Below are positions 35,891-45,345 of a stretch of 64,000 nt of DNA, piece by piece. Numbering within the stretch: position 1 is the first letter of the stretch; each line of letters opens with the position of its first letter. Location of the stretch: positions 180,201-244,200 of the forward strand of contig RAZH01000005.1 in assembly GCA_003612585.1 (NCBI GenBank). Reading direction: 5' to 3'. The stretch is from a bacterium 1XD42-54 (GTDB lineage: Bacteria; Bacillota; Clostridia; Lachnospirales; Lachnospiraceae). A program made the translations under genes and the position numbers. Below the pieces are notes generated by a model. It saw only the letters and a program-made list of their open reading frames with translations. It did not search any database and was not told where the DNA came from.

Positions 35891-36418
35891 ATGGATTTTA
35901 TTCTTTATGTTTCACAGATGATTATACCCTTTGTGATCTTTTATGTGATCGGTTACGGGCTTCTTATGAAGGTTCCGGTTTATGACAGCTTCATCAAAGG
36001 TGCAAATGACGGCCTGAAAACAGTCGTAAAACTTGTACCGACCTTGATTGGCCTGATGATCGCCACAGGGGTACTCCGTGCTTCCGGCTTTCTTGATTTC
36101 CTTGCCGGAGCCATCGGCCAGTTTTCCGCCCTGATCTCCTTCCCCGGCGACCTTGTTCCGCTCACCATTCTGCGTATGTTCTCCAGCAGCGCCGCAACCG
36201 GGCTGCTGCTGGACATTTACAAAGAATTTGGCTGCGACTCACACATTGGACTGATTGCCTCTCTGATGATGTGCTGTACAGAAACAATCTTTTATACTAT
36301 GAGCGTCTATTTCATGACGGCAGGCATCAAAAAAACGCGCCATACCCTGCCTGGCGCGCTTCTTGCCACATTTGCCGGAATTGCGGCCAGTGTGATACTG
36401 GCCGGATGGATGCACTGA
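35891..36418 (+). CDS. spmB: Spore maturation protein B
   Basis: This 175-residue membrane protein of the nucleoside-recognition (Gate) superfamily starts at ATG 35891 behind AGGAGG. It shows the SpmB text VPVYDSFIKGANDGLKTVVKLVPTLIGLMIATGVLRASG and SALISFPGDLVPLTILRMFSSSAATGLL. SpmA and SpmB together affect spore core dehydration and heat resistance. SpmA is normally the adjacent upstream gene; here that position is held by the DUF885 gene. spmA may be elsewhere in the genome. Confidence 0.93.
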   Translation: MDFILYVSQMIIPFVIFYVIGYGLLMKVPVYDSFIKGANDGLKTVVKLVPTLIGLMIATGVLRASGFLDFLAGAIGQFSALISFPGDLVPLTILRMFSSSAATGLLLDIYKEFGCDSHIGLIASLMMCCTETIFYTMSVYFMTAGIKKTRHTLPGALLATFAGIAASVILAGWMH

Positions 36419-36508
36419 ACCACCCTCTGTTTCCTGAGCCGTTTTCATTACCTCGGCTGCCTGGTATGGGCATTCATTCCGCAAACTTTATTGCTTCGGT
36501 TTGTGTAC

Positions 36509-37012
36509 TTATTCCACTCCCTTTGCTTCCTCGGTTTCCTGTACACATTCCGCTGCTTTTACTGCCTCGGTTTCCTGCACTTGTTCTGCTGCTTTTTCCG
36601 CCACAGTCTCATGCATTCCTTCTTCTGCCGGTATTGGTTCAGGCCTCTTCACTGATTCTTCCGTCCGAACCGTCTCCGCTGCCTCCTGGTTCGCATGTCC
36701 GTCATTTTCCTCATTGCGAATCTCCCAGTGAATCAGGAAGGTAAGTGTTGCACGCAGCAGAATAATTCCGGCCACAATACCAATCTCCTGAAGATTACGT
36801 ACGATAACCGTACGCAAAATCTCACTTCCCAGCTTGAACTCAAGACCCATCGCCAGTCCTTTGGCCAGCACCAGTCTCGTATCCGGCGAGCGGCGGATAT
36901 AATTAATAAAGCCCTGAATACCCGAAAACGTAATAACGCCGACTCCGATATATTCAAAAAGCAGCATTGCAACATTGACAAACGAATCAAGTATAACCTC
37001 TAACAGTTCCAT
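36509..37012 (-). CDS. DUF1622 membrane protein with acidic repeat tail
   Basis: The product is 167 residues from the ATG at about 37012 (MELLEVILDSFVNVAMLLFEY), which has GAAAGG upstream. The DUF1622 domain has two or three helices and the motif RRSPDTRLVLAKGLAMGLEFKLGSEILRTVIVRN. The tail of about 60 residues is low-complexity and rich in E, A and T (ETVAEKAAEQVQETEAVKAAE), probably disordered and cytoplasmic. Function is unknown. It diverges from degV and converges with spmB. Confidence 0.82.
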   Translation of the reverse strand: MELLEVILDSFVNVAMLLFEYIGVGVITFSGIQGFINYIRRSPDTRLVLAKGLAMGLEFKLGSEILRTVIVRNLQEIGIVAGIILLRATLTFLIHWEIRNEENDGHANQEAAETVRTEESVKRPEPIPAEEGMHETVAEKAAEQVQETEAVKAAECVQETEEAKGVE

Positions 37013-37130
37013 AATAAATCCTTTCCTGCACTTTTTTCTAAGTATAGCTTTAATCGAAGCGAATAGCAAGCAAAACTTCCATTTCAGCAATCTATTGCCA
37101 CCTATTAAAGCCCCGATTTTTATAATTAAA

Positions 37131-37159
37131 TTGCGACACCTCTCCGTTTGTGCTATAGT
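37131..37159 (+). promoter_or_regulatory. Promoter of degV
   Basis: TTGCGA (37131-37136) and TATAGT (37154-37159) are 17 bases apart. The degV start lies about 70 bases beyond. Confidence 0.6.
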
Positions 37160-37235
37160 AAAAGTTATAAGAATCTGTAAAATCCGGTATACAGACACCG
37201 CAATTTATATGAAAATCACAAGCAAGGAGGCAAAA

Positions 37236-38129
37236 ATGGGAAAAATAGCAATTGTAACAGACAGTAATAGCGGCATTACCCAAAAAGAAAGCAAGGAGCT
37301 GGGAATTTTCGTAATCCCAATGCCCTTTTATGTAAATGATACCCTTTACTACGAAGATATTACCTTAGATCAAAAAAGTTTTTACGAATTCTTGAAAAAT
37401 GATGCAACGATTTCTACCTCAATGCCATCTCTTGCAGATGTCACAGATATGTGGGACCGTCTTCTGAAAGACTATGAAGCTATCGTTCACATCCCGATGT
37501 CCAGCGGCCTTTCCGGTTCCTGCAGTGCAGCGCAGATGATTGCGCAGGAGTACGAAGGGAAGGTGTTTGTTGTTGACAACCGCCGTATTTCTGTTACCCA
37601 GAAACAATCTGCTCTGGATGCAAAATCCCTCGCAGATGCCGGATGGAGCGCTGCTGAAATTAAAACATATCTTGAGGACACAGCTTCTGATTCCAGTATT
37701 TACATTACACTGGCTACGCTTTATTATCTGAAAAAAGGCGGCCGTATCACTCCGGCAGCAGCAGCACTGGGCACGCTCCTTCGCCTGAAACCGGTACTTC
37801 AGATTCAGGGAGACAAGCTCGACGCCTACGCAAAAAGCCGTACGCTCAAGGCTGCCAAGACCACAATGCTCGAAGCAATTCACAAAGACTGTACAGAGCG
37901 TTTCGGTTCCGATGAAACGGCTTCCAATATGCATTTTATGCTGGCTTATTCCGGTACAGATCTGACAGAGCCCAATCTCTGGAAGCAGGAAGTACAGCAG
38001 GTCTACCCTACGCACAACATCACCATGGACCCGCTCTCCCTGAGCGTAGCCTGTCATATCGGAGACGGCGCTATTGCTATCACCTGTACAAAAAAACTGA
38101 CAGATGAAGCATTAAACCGACATCAATAA
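37236..38129 (+). CDS. DegV-family fatty-acid-binding protein
   Basis: I chose ATG 37236 (MGKIAIVTDSNSGIT) behind AAGGAGG, giving 297 residues. DegV hallmarks are the N-terminal VTDSNSGI, the TSMPSLADV and HIPMSSGLSGSCSAA loops that cradle the lipid carboxylate, and LYYLKKGGRI near 170. In Firmicutes such proteins (FakB type) present fatty acids to the kinase FakA for phosphorylation. No fakA is in the window. The long hairpin at 38155 follows its end. Confidence 0.93.
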   Translation: MGKIAIVTDSNSGITQKESKELGIFVIPMPFYVNDTLYYEDITLDQKSFYEFLKNDATISTSMPSLADVTDMWDRLLKDYEAIVHIPMSSGLSGSCSAAQMIAQEYEGKVFVVDNRRISVTQKQSALDAKSLADAGWSAAEIKTYLEDTASDSSIYITLATLYYLKKGGRITPAAAALGTLLRLKPVLQIQGDKLDAYAKSRTLKAAKTTMLEAIHKDCTERFGSDETASNMHFMLAYSGTDLTEPNLWKQEVQQVYPTHNITMDPLSLSVACHIGDGAIAITCTKKLTDEALNRHQ

Positions 38130-38154
38130 TCCTTTGTATGAGTCTACGTAAAAA

Positions 38155-38253
38155 GGGACTGTAGCAAAATACAGCATTCCTCCAACATATGGTTTCGATG
38201 CCTTTTACATCTAAGCCATATGTTGAATGGATTCGCTATTTTGCAACAGTCCC
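38155..38253. repeat. 99-bp MITE-like inverted repeat between convergent genes
   Basis: The ends read GGGACTGTAGCAAAATA and, on the other strand, GGGACTGTTGCAAAATA. The match continues inward for about 38 bases with several differences to CAACATATGG/CCATATGTTG, leaving a 23-base loop. A- and T-runs flank both ends. It can serve as a bidirectional terminator for degV and the surface-protein gene. The long imperfect arms and GGGACTGT ends also look like a non-autonomous transposable remnant. Confidence 0.6.
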
Positions 38254-38277
38254 TTTCCTGTTACTTATTCTAAACTC

Positions 38278-41200
38278 TTATTTTTTACGTCTCGTTTTCA
38301 GAACAACAAGGATCACAATCAACAGAATCGCCACGCCCATCAGTGACGCATAGAGTGCAATCGGTGTTTCATCACCCGTCTGCGCTGCCTCACCAAGCTC
38401 ACCGTTTCCGGATACCACCCCATCGCTTCCCATATAATTGTCATCCGAATGAAGAATATCATTCCAATCCTTATTCGTCACACTGCCATATACAGAGTTC
38501 AGAAGAATTGTCTGAATCTCACGCGTCTGCTTTGTGAACGCTGCATTTGAATTGACCATCTTGATCTCATATCCAAAATCACGCTCATTCTTGATCACTC
38601 TTCCGTTCTGGTCAACCTCTGCAATATAGATCGTCGCATCTGAGGTAGTCCCAAGATTCAAGGAGAGCTTCAGTGTTACTTCACTCTTATTCTCCAGCTT
38701 CAGCGGAACCGGCTTCGTATAAAGCTCCGTAAAGTTCTTATCCTTGAACAAACCTGCATAGAAGGTTTCATTTACTGCTTTCTGTGCCGTTCCCTGATAT
38801 ACCTTTTTCGTCAGATAAAGCGTTACTTTAGAGGATTTCTCTCTGTTTGTAATCGTAACGGAAGCAGAGCTGCCGCTCGTCACCTTCATGGACGGATTGT
38901 CAATTTCAATCTCATATGCAAAGGAATCCTCCTGCACGCGGCTGCCATCTGCATTTACCTCTGCAAAGTAATATGTCTGCTCTCCGCTGTTCGGAAGCAA
39001 AATTCTCAGAGTCGTATATGCCGAAGTAGCTGCTTTCAGATCCAGTTTTACAATGGTCGGCGTATCGCTGTAATCCGCTTTACGGAAAATACCTGCGTAG
39101 AACGTATCCGTTACATTTACTTCCTCTCCGGAAGCCTTCACTACATTTTTCGTAACTGTAAGTCTTGCCGTATGACGATATCCGGCCGGAAGATTTTTGT
39201 AAATATTCTGAATCACGCTGGTACGGCTCTGTGATGACATCGTCACCTTACCGCCCGCTGCATAACGAATGGTTCGGTTGTTATCGGAAACAAGCGGTAC
39301 ACCGTACTGGTCTGTCTCTGAAACATAATACGTTGCATTCTTTTCCAGATTCTTAAACGTTGTGGAGCCATTCAGCCCCTTAACGGTAATCTTCTGAACA
39401 TTGCTGACCTTCTGCTGATATGCAGAGTCCGCAAACAGTGCTACATAGAAAGTATATCTGCCCTTTGCAGCATGTTCCTTGTTGGTTGTATCCTGTGCAT
39501 ATACCTGGTTCTCGCCACAATATACCTGCTTTGCAACCGTAACGGAATAGCTCGTGCTCTTTGCCGCATGGCATACCATCTCAACCACCGTCTCGCCGTG
39601 TTCTTTTACTTTGAATGCCACATCAGCTGCCGGTCCATAGCCCGATGCCGCTGATACCTGGGAGAGGTAATAAGTCTGGCCCGGTGTAAGAACATCCTGT
39701 AATACATGATCTGTTTCACCGGAAGTAAATACCAGAGCTTTACCATTGTCATAAGCAACCTGACCATTGCTGTCTTTTACAACCATCGTCACGCCCGGAA
39801 CATATTTGCCGGATGTATCTCTCAGTGCAAGCTTCACAACAGAATTGTTCATCTGGTTAAGAATCTCAGCACTGACCGGTGTACCGCAGATCACCGTGAT
39901 CTTACCGGTATTGTCCGGAGCATAGCTTACCGTATACTGAGATTTATTGTTGGCATCTGCGCCAATTATCTGGCCGTCTTTGTCTTTCTCTGTCAGATAC
40001 AGATCTGCTGTACCAGCAGTCATCTTTACCTGAATCTTCTGTTCTTTTGCTGCAATTCCTGACATTTTGAAGACAACTGGTGCAGCCTCTATTTTTTTCG
40101 TTCTCTCCGCATCCTGATACAGGTCTACTGTGAATTCATCACTCTCTTCACCGATACGCTCACTTCCGTCTCCATTTAAAAGCTTCTTGGTCAGAGTGAG
40201 ATCCGCCAGATAGGAGAAATCTCCGTCCGGATACGTGTTTTCCGTAGCATCTGCTACATACTGATAATTGATTACTGCATTCTGCGCAGCAGTCTCTCCA
40301 TCTTTAAAAATAAGCTCAGATAAAACCGCTCCTGCATTGTCGACGATCTGGTACTGTTTTACTTCCAGTATTTCTCCAAATTCATTCGTCGGTGCAAGAT
40401 AATAAGAACCTTTTTCAAGTCCTCCGAAAACGCTCTGTACACTTGCCGTCTTTCCCTGCTCAAAGTTAAGCGCTGTCACCGCACTGACTCTCTGCTTCAG
40501 ATCCTTGTCCGCAAACAGTGCTGCATAATACTCTGTCTCCATCGCCTCTCCGGCTTTTTCCGCCGTCAGGAGCACGTTGTTACAAAATGCCTGCGCAGTA
40601 ACATTCAAAGTGTTGAGTCCAGCCATTGCTGCATTTTTTACAACCAGCTCACTGCTTGTATCTGCGACTACGGTAAACGGCTGATCCTCCGCAATCTTAT
40701 ATCCTGTCTCTGTGGAAATCTGTGACAGCAGATACTCGCCTGCCGGAAGTCCGGTCAAACGAATCGGAACCCCTGTGTACTGAATGTAACAGGACGGATC
40801 CTCCGATTCCACATTCTTCAATACATTGCCGTCTTTATCCTTCACCACAAAAGCAGCACTCGTAATCGGACTCTCTGCAATATCATCCTTTACAACTTTA
40901 AGGATCACGGATCCGTTCACAGTAATTTTACTGCTGTAAAGTGTAATAGTCAGAAGTCCACTCTCTACTGTACCGAATGCGGTACTGTCGAGAACCGGCT
41001 TGCCCTCTTCATTCACTGTAAAATAAATGCGCTGCACACCGCAGAAATCAGCCGGAATTTTTGAAAGCTCAATATAGTACTGACCACCCTTTGTAAGATC
41101 CTTTCCGATGCTCACTTCTGCATTGGTACTCTCAACCTCTGTAATTACAGAATCTTTTGCAAATTTGATCGTTCCATCTTCATTCACAACATTTTCTGCT

Positions 41201-42735
41201 GCCTTTACAGCGATACCAACACCTTCTGCAACAGATACACCTGCGTCAGTTTCCTGTACCACACTTACGCGCAAATCAACGTTATCATTTGAATACAGTA
41301 CAGACGCTCTGCCTGCAAACAAAAGGGTATCAATAACCTGTTCTACAGCAATCTCTCCAGATGCTTCCGTCTCAGAAAATGCTTCTGTCTCCGGTTCTGC
41401 TGTAATCTCTGTTATCGCCTCTGTCGAAATCTCCGTCTCAGATTCCACAGGAACCTCTGTAACTGGTTCTGTCAAAGCTTCTGTCTCTGTTTCCGCTTCT
41501 GTAACTGCTTCTGTCAGAGCTTCCGTTTCTATTTCTGTTTCTATTTCCGTCTCTGTTGCTACTTCAGTAAGAGCTTCCGTTTCTTTTTCTGTAGAAGCTT
41601 CCGTCTGGGTTTCCGTCACCTCTTCTGTCAGGACTTCCGTTTCTGTCTCTGCTTCCGTCGAAAGTTCTGTCTGCGTTTCATCTGGTTCAAGGCCTGTTAC
41701 GAAAGCGATCTGCAACAGTTCCGTGGCTGAACCTGATACCGTAATCTGTTCTGCATAAACTGCACCGGACAGACTGGAATTTACCTGAACGGACGCTTCC
41801 GGTGCAAGATAAGTTCCCTGCAGCCCTGCGCCATTTGCTAGTGTCAGGGTTCCCTTATATGCCTGGAGTTTGTCTCCCTCCAATGCCGCAAAGTTATAGA
41901 GAATATCTCCCGGCTCAGTTTCCTCGCTATATGTAACACGTTCTCCGGAAAGAGTCAGATCATATCCGGAAAAATCCAAATTCTGATCTGCATGATCTGC
42001 AATCACATTGACAACATAATACTTTTCCGTAACATCAATTACATGATCTTTATATAATTTGTCAAGCTGCGCCATATCCAGCTTGCCATTTTTATCTGCG
42101 TAAAGATTTACTACTTCAACCGTGGAAGAAGACACGCCGTTCGCAAGCTTCTTGGAAAAATCTGTAAGCCCTGAAACAATCCCTGCACCCAAATCTTCAT
42201 CGGCTATTTCCTGATCTTTCAAAAGATCCTCCGGACCGTTTACATTCTTTGCCGCAAACAAATATGGAAGTGCCGTATTCAGTGAAGACGCGAGATCTGA
42301 ATAGGAAAACTTCTGCCCGTCGTTCACACGCTCTGAACGCTCCGTCTCTTTTTCTGTTTCTTTTTTGGTTTCTTTTTCCGTCTCTTTTTCTGTTTCTTTC
42401 TTAGTCTCTTTTTCTGTTGGCGCCTCGGTAGGTGCTTCCGTCGGTGCCTCGGTAGGTGCTTCTGTCGGCGCCTCAGTAGGTGCTTCCGTCGGTGCCTCGG
42501 TAGGTGCTTCCGTCGGTGCTTCTGTCGGCGCCTCAGTAGGTGCTTCCGTCGGTGCTTCTGTTGGCGCCTCTGTAGGTACTTCCGTCGGCGCCTCGGTAGG
42601 TGCTTCCGTCGGTGCCTCTGTCTGCGTCTCTGCCGGTACAGCTGGACTTTCCGCTGCCATTCCCGCTACGCAGCTTTGCATCAACATTGCTGATGTCAAA
42701 ATAATAGCTGCAACTTTTCTGAATTTCCTATGCAT
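38278..42735 (-). CDS. Sortase-anchored repeat surface protein (1485 residues)
   Basis: I chose ATG 42735 (MHRKFRKVAAIILTSAML) behind GGGGAGG. The signal peptide is about 1-28. A (TEAP)n stalk of 17 tandem four-residue units follows, then a KETEKE stretch. Next is a choice-of-anchor-A-like domain (about 140-350, with the NFAALEGDKLQAYKGTLTLANGAGLQGTYLAPEASV pattern), then a second Thr/Glu-rich stalk. About 950 residues of Cna-B/SpaA-like beta domains come after, recognisable by repeated YYLSQVS, YYVSETDQYGVPL, YYFAEVNADGSR and YIAEVDQNGRVI. The end is EAAQTGDETP, one hydrophobic helix and KTRRKK, a wall-sorting signal with QTGD in place of LPxTG. It is probably an adhesin or S-layer-like wall protein. 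No sortase gene is in the window. Confidence 0.88.
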   Translation of the reverse strand: MHRKFRKVAAIILTSAMLMQSCVAGMAAESPAVPAETQTEAPTEAPTEAPTEVPTEAPTEAPTEAPTEAPTEAPTEAPTEAPTEAPTEAPTEAPTEAPTEAPTEAPTEKETKKETEKETEKETKKETEKETERSERVNDGQKFSYSDLASSLNTALPYLFAAKNVNGPEDLLKDQEIADEDLGAGIVSGLTDFSKKLANGVSSSTVEVVNLYADKNGKLDMAQLDKLYKDHVIDVTEKYYVVNVIADHADQNLDFSGYDLTLSGERVTYSEETEPGDILYNFAALEGDKLQAYKGTLTLANGAGLQGTYLAPEASVQVNSSLSGAVYAEQITVSGSATELLQIAFVTGLEPDETQTELSTEAETETEVLTEEVTETQTEASTEKETEALTEVATETEIETEIETEALTEAVTEAETETEALTEPVTEVPVESETEISTEAITEITAEPETEAFSETEASGEIAVEQVIDTLLFAGRASVLYSNDNVDLRVSVVQETDAGVSVAEGVGIAVKAAENVVNEDGTIKFAKDSVITEVESTNAEVSIGKDLTKGGQYYIELSKIPADFCGVQRIYFTVNEEGKPVLDSTAFGTVESGLLTITLYSSKITVNGSVILKVVKDDIAESPITSAAFVVKDKDGNVLKNVESEDPSCYIQYTGVPIRLTGLPAGEYLLSQISTETGYKIAEDQPFTVVADTSSELVVKNAAMAGLNTLNVTAQAFCNNVLLTAEKAGEAMETEYYAALFADKDLKQRVSAVTALNFEQGKTASVQSVFGGLEKGSYYLAPTNEFGEILEVKQYQIVDNAGAVLSELIFKDGETAAQNAVINYQYVADATENTYPDGDFSYLADLTLTKKLLNGDGSERIGEESDEFTVDLYQDAERTKKIEAAPVVFKMSGIAAKEQKIQVKMTAGTADLYLTEKDKDGQIIGADANNKSQYTVSYAPDNTGKITVICGTPVSAEILNQMNNSVVKLALRDTSGKYVPGVTMVVKDSNGQVAYDNGKALVFTSGETDHVLQDVLTPGQTYYLSQVSAASGYGPAADVAFKVKEHGETVVEMVCHAAKSTSYSVTVAKQVYCGENQVYAQDTTNKEHAAKGRYTFYVALFADSAYQQKVSNVQKITVKGLNGSTTFKNLEKNATYYVSETDQYGVPLVSDNNRTIRYAAGGKVTMSSQSRTSVIQNIYKNLPAGYRHTARLTVTKNVVKASGEEVNVTDTFYAGIFRKADYSDTPTIVKLDLKAATSAYTTLRILLPNSGEQTYYFAEVNADGSRVQEDSFAYEIEIDNPSMKVTSGSSASVTITNREKSSKVTLYLTKKVYQGTAQKAVNETFYAGLFKDKNFTELYTKPVPLKLENKSEVTLKLSLNLGTTSDATIYIAEVDQNGRVIKNERDFGYEIKMVNSNAAFTKQTREIQTILLNSVYGSVTNKDWNDILHSDDNYMGSDGVVSGNGELGEAAQTGDETPIALYASLMGVAILLIVILVVLKTRRKK
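42419..42622 (-). repeat. Seventeen tandem 12-bp units coding the TEAP stalk
   Basis: The unit reads roughly GGTGCTTCCGTC/GGTGCCTCGGTA on the plus strand and encodes T-E-A-P; one unit encodes TEVP. Units differ mainly at third codon positions, so the peptide is conserved while the DNA has drifted. Copy number could change by slippage. Confidence 0.9.
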
Positions 42736-42938
42736 AAGTAAAAAGCCTCCCCTTATTAATTTTTCTTGATCAACACATTTTTCTTTCTTGGATTGTTTCT
42801 TTTTCTGATTGATCATTTCCTTATTATTTTGCTCTTACTTATTTTTTGTAATATCTCTTATATCATAAGAAATACAACAAAACATAATAAAAACTATAAA
42901 TCATCTTATAGTATAATACATCTATTTCTTCTCGTAAA

Positions 42939-43026
42939 TAAGAAATTTCTTAAAAAAATGACATTTTTTCTGCCATCTTATAGATTGGCAACTTGATTTG
43001 ACATTTCACTAAACCAGGATTATACT
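42939..43026. promoter_or_regulatory. AT-rich divergent promoter region
   Basis: The 331 bases between the surface protein and the ATPase gene are very AT-rich. For the rightward gene TTGACA (42998-43003) and TATACT (43021-43026) are 17 bases apart. A perfect palindrome TAAGAAATTTCTTA lies at 42939-42952, and CATCTTATAG occurs twice (42902-42911 and 42974-42983). The leftward promoter is less clear; a TATACT-like box is present on the minus strand near 42910-42920. Confidence 0.5.
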
Positions 43027-43066
43027 TCTCCTATGAAATAACACCGATTTACACAAGGAGGCCATT

Positions 43067-44455
43067 ATGGAGACACTTTTTGCCTCAGAACTAAAAAAAT
43101 TAAATACATTATATAATCGTATGCAGTTTTCCTTCCTGTTCCTTTATGGACGGGACGGTACCGGAAAAACAGAACTTCTGCGGGAATTCTGTCAAAACAA
43201 AAGAACGATCTTCTATTCTGCCACAGAAATTGTACCACAAAGACAGCTGCATGCATTTTGGGAGGAAGCCGTCCGTTGCATTTCCCCCCACCAGATCCCG
43301 CAGGAATTTACTACATGGGAACAGGCTTTCTCCTGGGTTTCCAGCGTTTCCTTTTCCCATCGTCTTGTACTCGTACTGGATGAATTCCAAAACCTGCCGG
43401 TTCATCAACCAGATTTTATGGAAGCGTTCCAAAATGCAATGGAACACGATTTTCCAGCCGGAAAAATTTTTCTTGCTATAACAACCTCCTCCGTCGGATA
43501 CGCAAGACAGATGATGCAGGAGAAAGCACCTTCTCCCTTTCATCATATCTCCGCACGTGCATTTCTGGACGCTGTTCCATTTTATACGTGCCGGCCTTAT
43601 TTATCCACCTTCCCCCCGCTGGAGCAGATTTGTCTGTACGGCATTACAGGAGGACTTCCTTCCTATATAAATATGCTGCGACCGGAAGCCACTGGCAGAG
43701 AAAATGTCCTTTCTTTGTTTTTCCAGAAGGATTCTCCTCTGCTTTTCGAACCGCTAAAATATCTGCACCGGGAACTGCGCGAAATTTCCACCTACAATTT
43801 CCTGCTGGAAATCATCGCATCGGGACGAAATCGTTTGGCCGATATCGCATCAGATGCATCCATTGGTACAAATAAGTGTGCTAAATATCTCAATATCCTC
43901 ATAAGCCTCGGCATTCTTACGAAAGAATTTCCGGCAGTTGGAGATACACAAAAAAAAGTGCGTTACGTTTTCGTAGATCACATGCTTCGCTTCTGGTATC
44001 GTTTTGTATACCCAAATATAAGCACAATCCTGTTCGGTCAGGGCCGTACCCTCTATGAACAGGAAGTATATCCAAAGCTAAGCGAATACGCTCTGCCTGT
44101 TTTTGAAACAGTATGTACAGAGTATCTGGAACGGCTTGTCGACACACAAGAAGCACCTTTTTCCTACCATCATACCGGTTCCTGGTGGTGCGGAGGGACA
44201 AAACGTGAACCTTTTTTCCGTATTCCGCTTGTCGCTGTGGACGAAACGCATACGGTTCTTGGAATCTGTCACGCCAGCGAGGTTCCCGCTGACCTGTCCT
44301 ATCTGGAAAGCCTGAACATGCCGCTGGAGCCTTTTGCAGATAAAGAACGGTATCTCTGTATCTTTTCCACGGCAGGTTTTACACCAGAGCTTACCCAGGC
44401 TGCCGCAGAAGCCGGGAATGTCTGGCTCATTGATCTGGAAGATACCGTACTTTGA
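43067..44455 (+). CDS. AAA ATPase of the DUF234-type family with degenerate C-terminal domain
   Basis: This 462-residue protein starts at ATG 43067 behind AAGGAGG. The NTPase domain has Walker A GRDGTGKTELL (about 29-39) and Walker B LVLVLDEFQNLP. The middle matches the family (GITGGLPSYINML, FVDHMLRFWYRFVYPN). Where the paralogue at 6978 has the nuclease-like KDEIDIAA...LGECKFW, this protein reads TKREPFFRIPLVAVDETHTVLGICHASEV, so the acidic pair and the catalytic Lys are missing. The ATPase is probably active, but a nuclease activity is unlikely. Function is unknown. Confidence 0.86.
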   Translation: METLFASELKKLNTLYNRMQFSFLFLYGRDGTGKTELLREFCQNKRTIFYSATEIVPQRQLHAFWEEAVRCISPHQIPQEFTTWEQAFSWVSSVSFSHRLVLVLDEFQNLPVHQPDFMEAFQNAMEHDFPAGKIFLAITTSSVGYARQMMQEKAPSPFHHISARAFLDAVPFYTCRPYLSTFPPLEQICLYGITGGLPSYINMLRPEATGRENVLSLFFQKDSPLLFEPLKYLHRELREISTYNFLLEIIASGRNRLADIASDASIGTNKCAKYLNILISLGILTKEFPAVGDTQKKVRYVFVDHMLRFWYRFVYPNISTILFGQGRTLYEQEVYPKLSEYALPVFETVCTEYLERLVDTQEAPFSYHHTGSWWCGGTKREPFFRIPLVAVDETHTVLGICHASEVPADLSYLESLNMPLEPFADKERYLCIFSTAGFTPELTQAAAEAGNVWLIDLEDTVL

Positions 44456-44500
44456 GAATGTAAGTCATGATAAGAATCTGTCTTTCATCTGTTTTTGAGA

Positions 44501-44547
44501 CATAAAAACTCCCTGGCGCCAGCTCAAACTGAACTGACACCAGGGAG
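44501..44547 (-). terminator. Intrinsic terminator after upp
   Basis: CTCCCTGG (44509-44516) pairs with CCAGGGAG (44540-44547), with an inner GAGCTGG-type stem. Read leftward it ends TTTTTATG, directly past the upp stop. Confidence 0.85.
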
Positions 44548-44575
44548 CTATCTATTCTATCCACAGATACCCGGT

Positions 44576-45205
44576 CTATTTCGTTCCAAAAATACGATCT
44601 CCGGCATCCCCAAGCCCAGGCACAATATATCCATGATCATTCAGACATTCATCCAGTGCTCCAATGTAAATATCTACATCCGGATGTGCTTTTTTCATGG
44701 CCTCTACACCTTCCGGCGCCGCTATGATACACATAAAACGAATATTTTTTACGCCTTTGTCTTTCAGCATCTGAATTGCCGCCACAGCAGAACCACCGGT
44801 CGCCAGCATCGGATCTACCACAAATACCTCCCGCTCATCCGTATCTGCCGGAAGTTTACAGTAGTATTCAACCGGCTTCAATGTAGCCGGATCACGATAC
44901 AACCCAATATGACCAACCTTCGCAGCAGGAATCATCGCCAGCATGCCCTCTACCATTCCGAGTCCGGCACGGAGAATCGGTACAACAGCCAGCTTTTTCC
45001 CGCTCAGTTCTTTGACCGTCGTCCGGCAAATCGGCGTCTCAATCTCAATATCCCGAAGCTTCAGGTCTCTCGTTGCCTCATAACACATATACATTGCTAT
45101 TTCACCGATTAACGCCCGAAAATCCTTAGAACCTGTATCTGTTCTCCGAATCAGACCAATTTTGTGTCGGATCAACGGATGATCCATAATAACTATCTTT
45201 TGCAT
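44576..45205 (-). CDS. upp: Uracil phosphoribosyltransferase
   Basis: This 209-residue protein matches Upp throughout: [24 protein letters not shown] at the start, [22 protein letters not shown] in the middle, and the PRPP-binding loop [15 protein letters not shown] (about 130-144). It makes UMP from uracil and PRPP. It is the last gene of the sua5-phosphatase-upp run. That order (Sua5, YwlE-like phosphatase, Upp) is common in Firmicutes. Confidence 0.96.
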   Translation of the reverse strand: MQKIVIMDHPLIRHKIGLIRRTDTGSKDFRALIGEIAMYMCYEATRDLKLRDIEIETPICRTTVKELSGKKLAVVPILRAGLGMVEGMLAMIPAAKVGHIGLYRDPATLKPVEYYCKLPADTDEREVFVVDPMLATGGSAVAAIQMLKDKGVKNIRFMCIIAAPEGVEAMKKAHPDVDIYIGALDECLNDHGYIVPGLGDAGDRIFGTK

Positions 45206-45345
45206 CTGTTACCTCCCACATTTTTCAGCAGCCTTATGGCCTTTGTTTTTCACTTTATCAGCAGCGATTTCTCGCCTGCATTCTTTTTTTAGTTTTCTCC
45301 TCTATCGCAAGCACAAAGCTTTGCCCCGCGATCCACTTAATATTC

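Noticed and set aside
42419..42622. Regular repeats that could be taken for a CRISPR array
   Set aside because: Period is 12 bases without spacers, in frame and coding TEAP units; no cas genes are present.
41108..42769. Plus-strand frames rich in Ser-Val or Gly-Ala-Ser-Val repeats
   Set aside because: They are reverse readings of the Thr/Glu and TEAP repeats of the surface protein and have no start signals.
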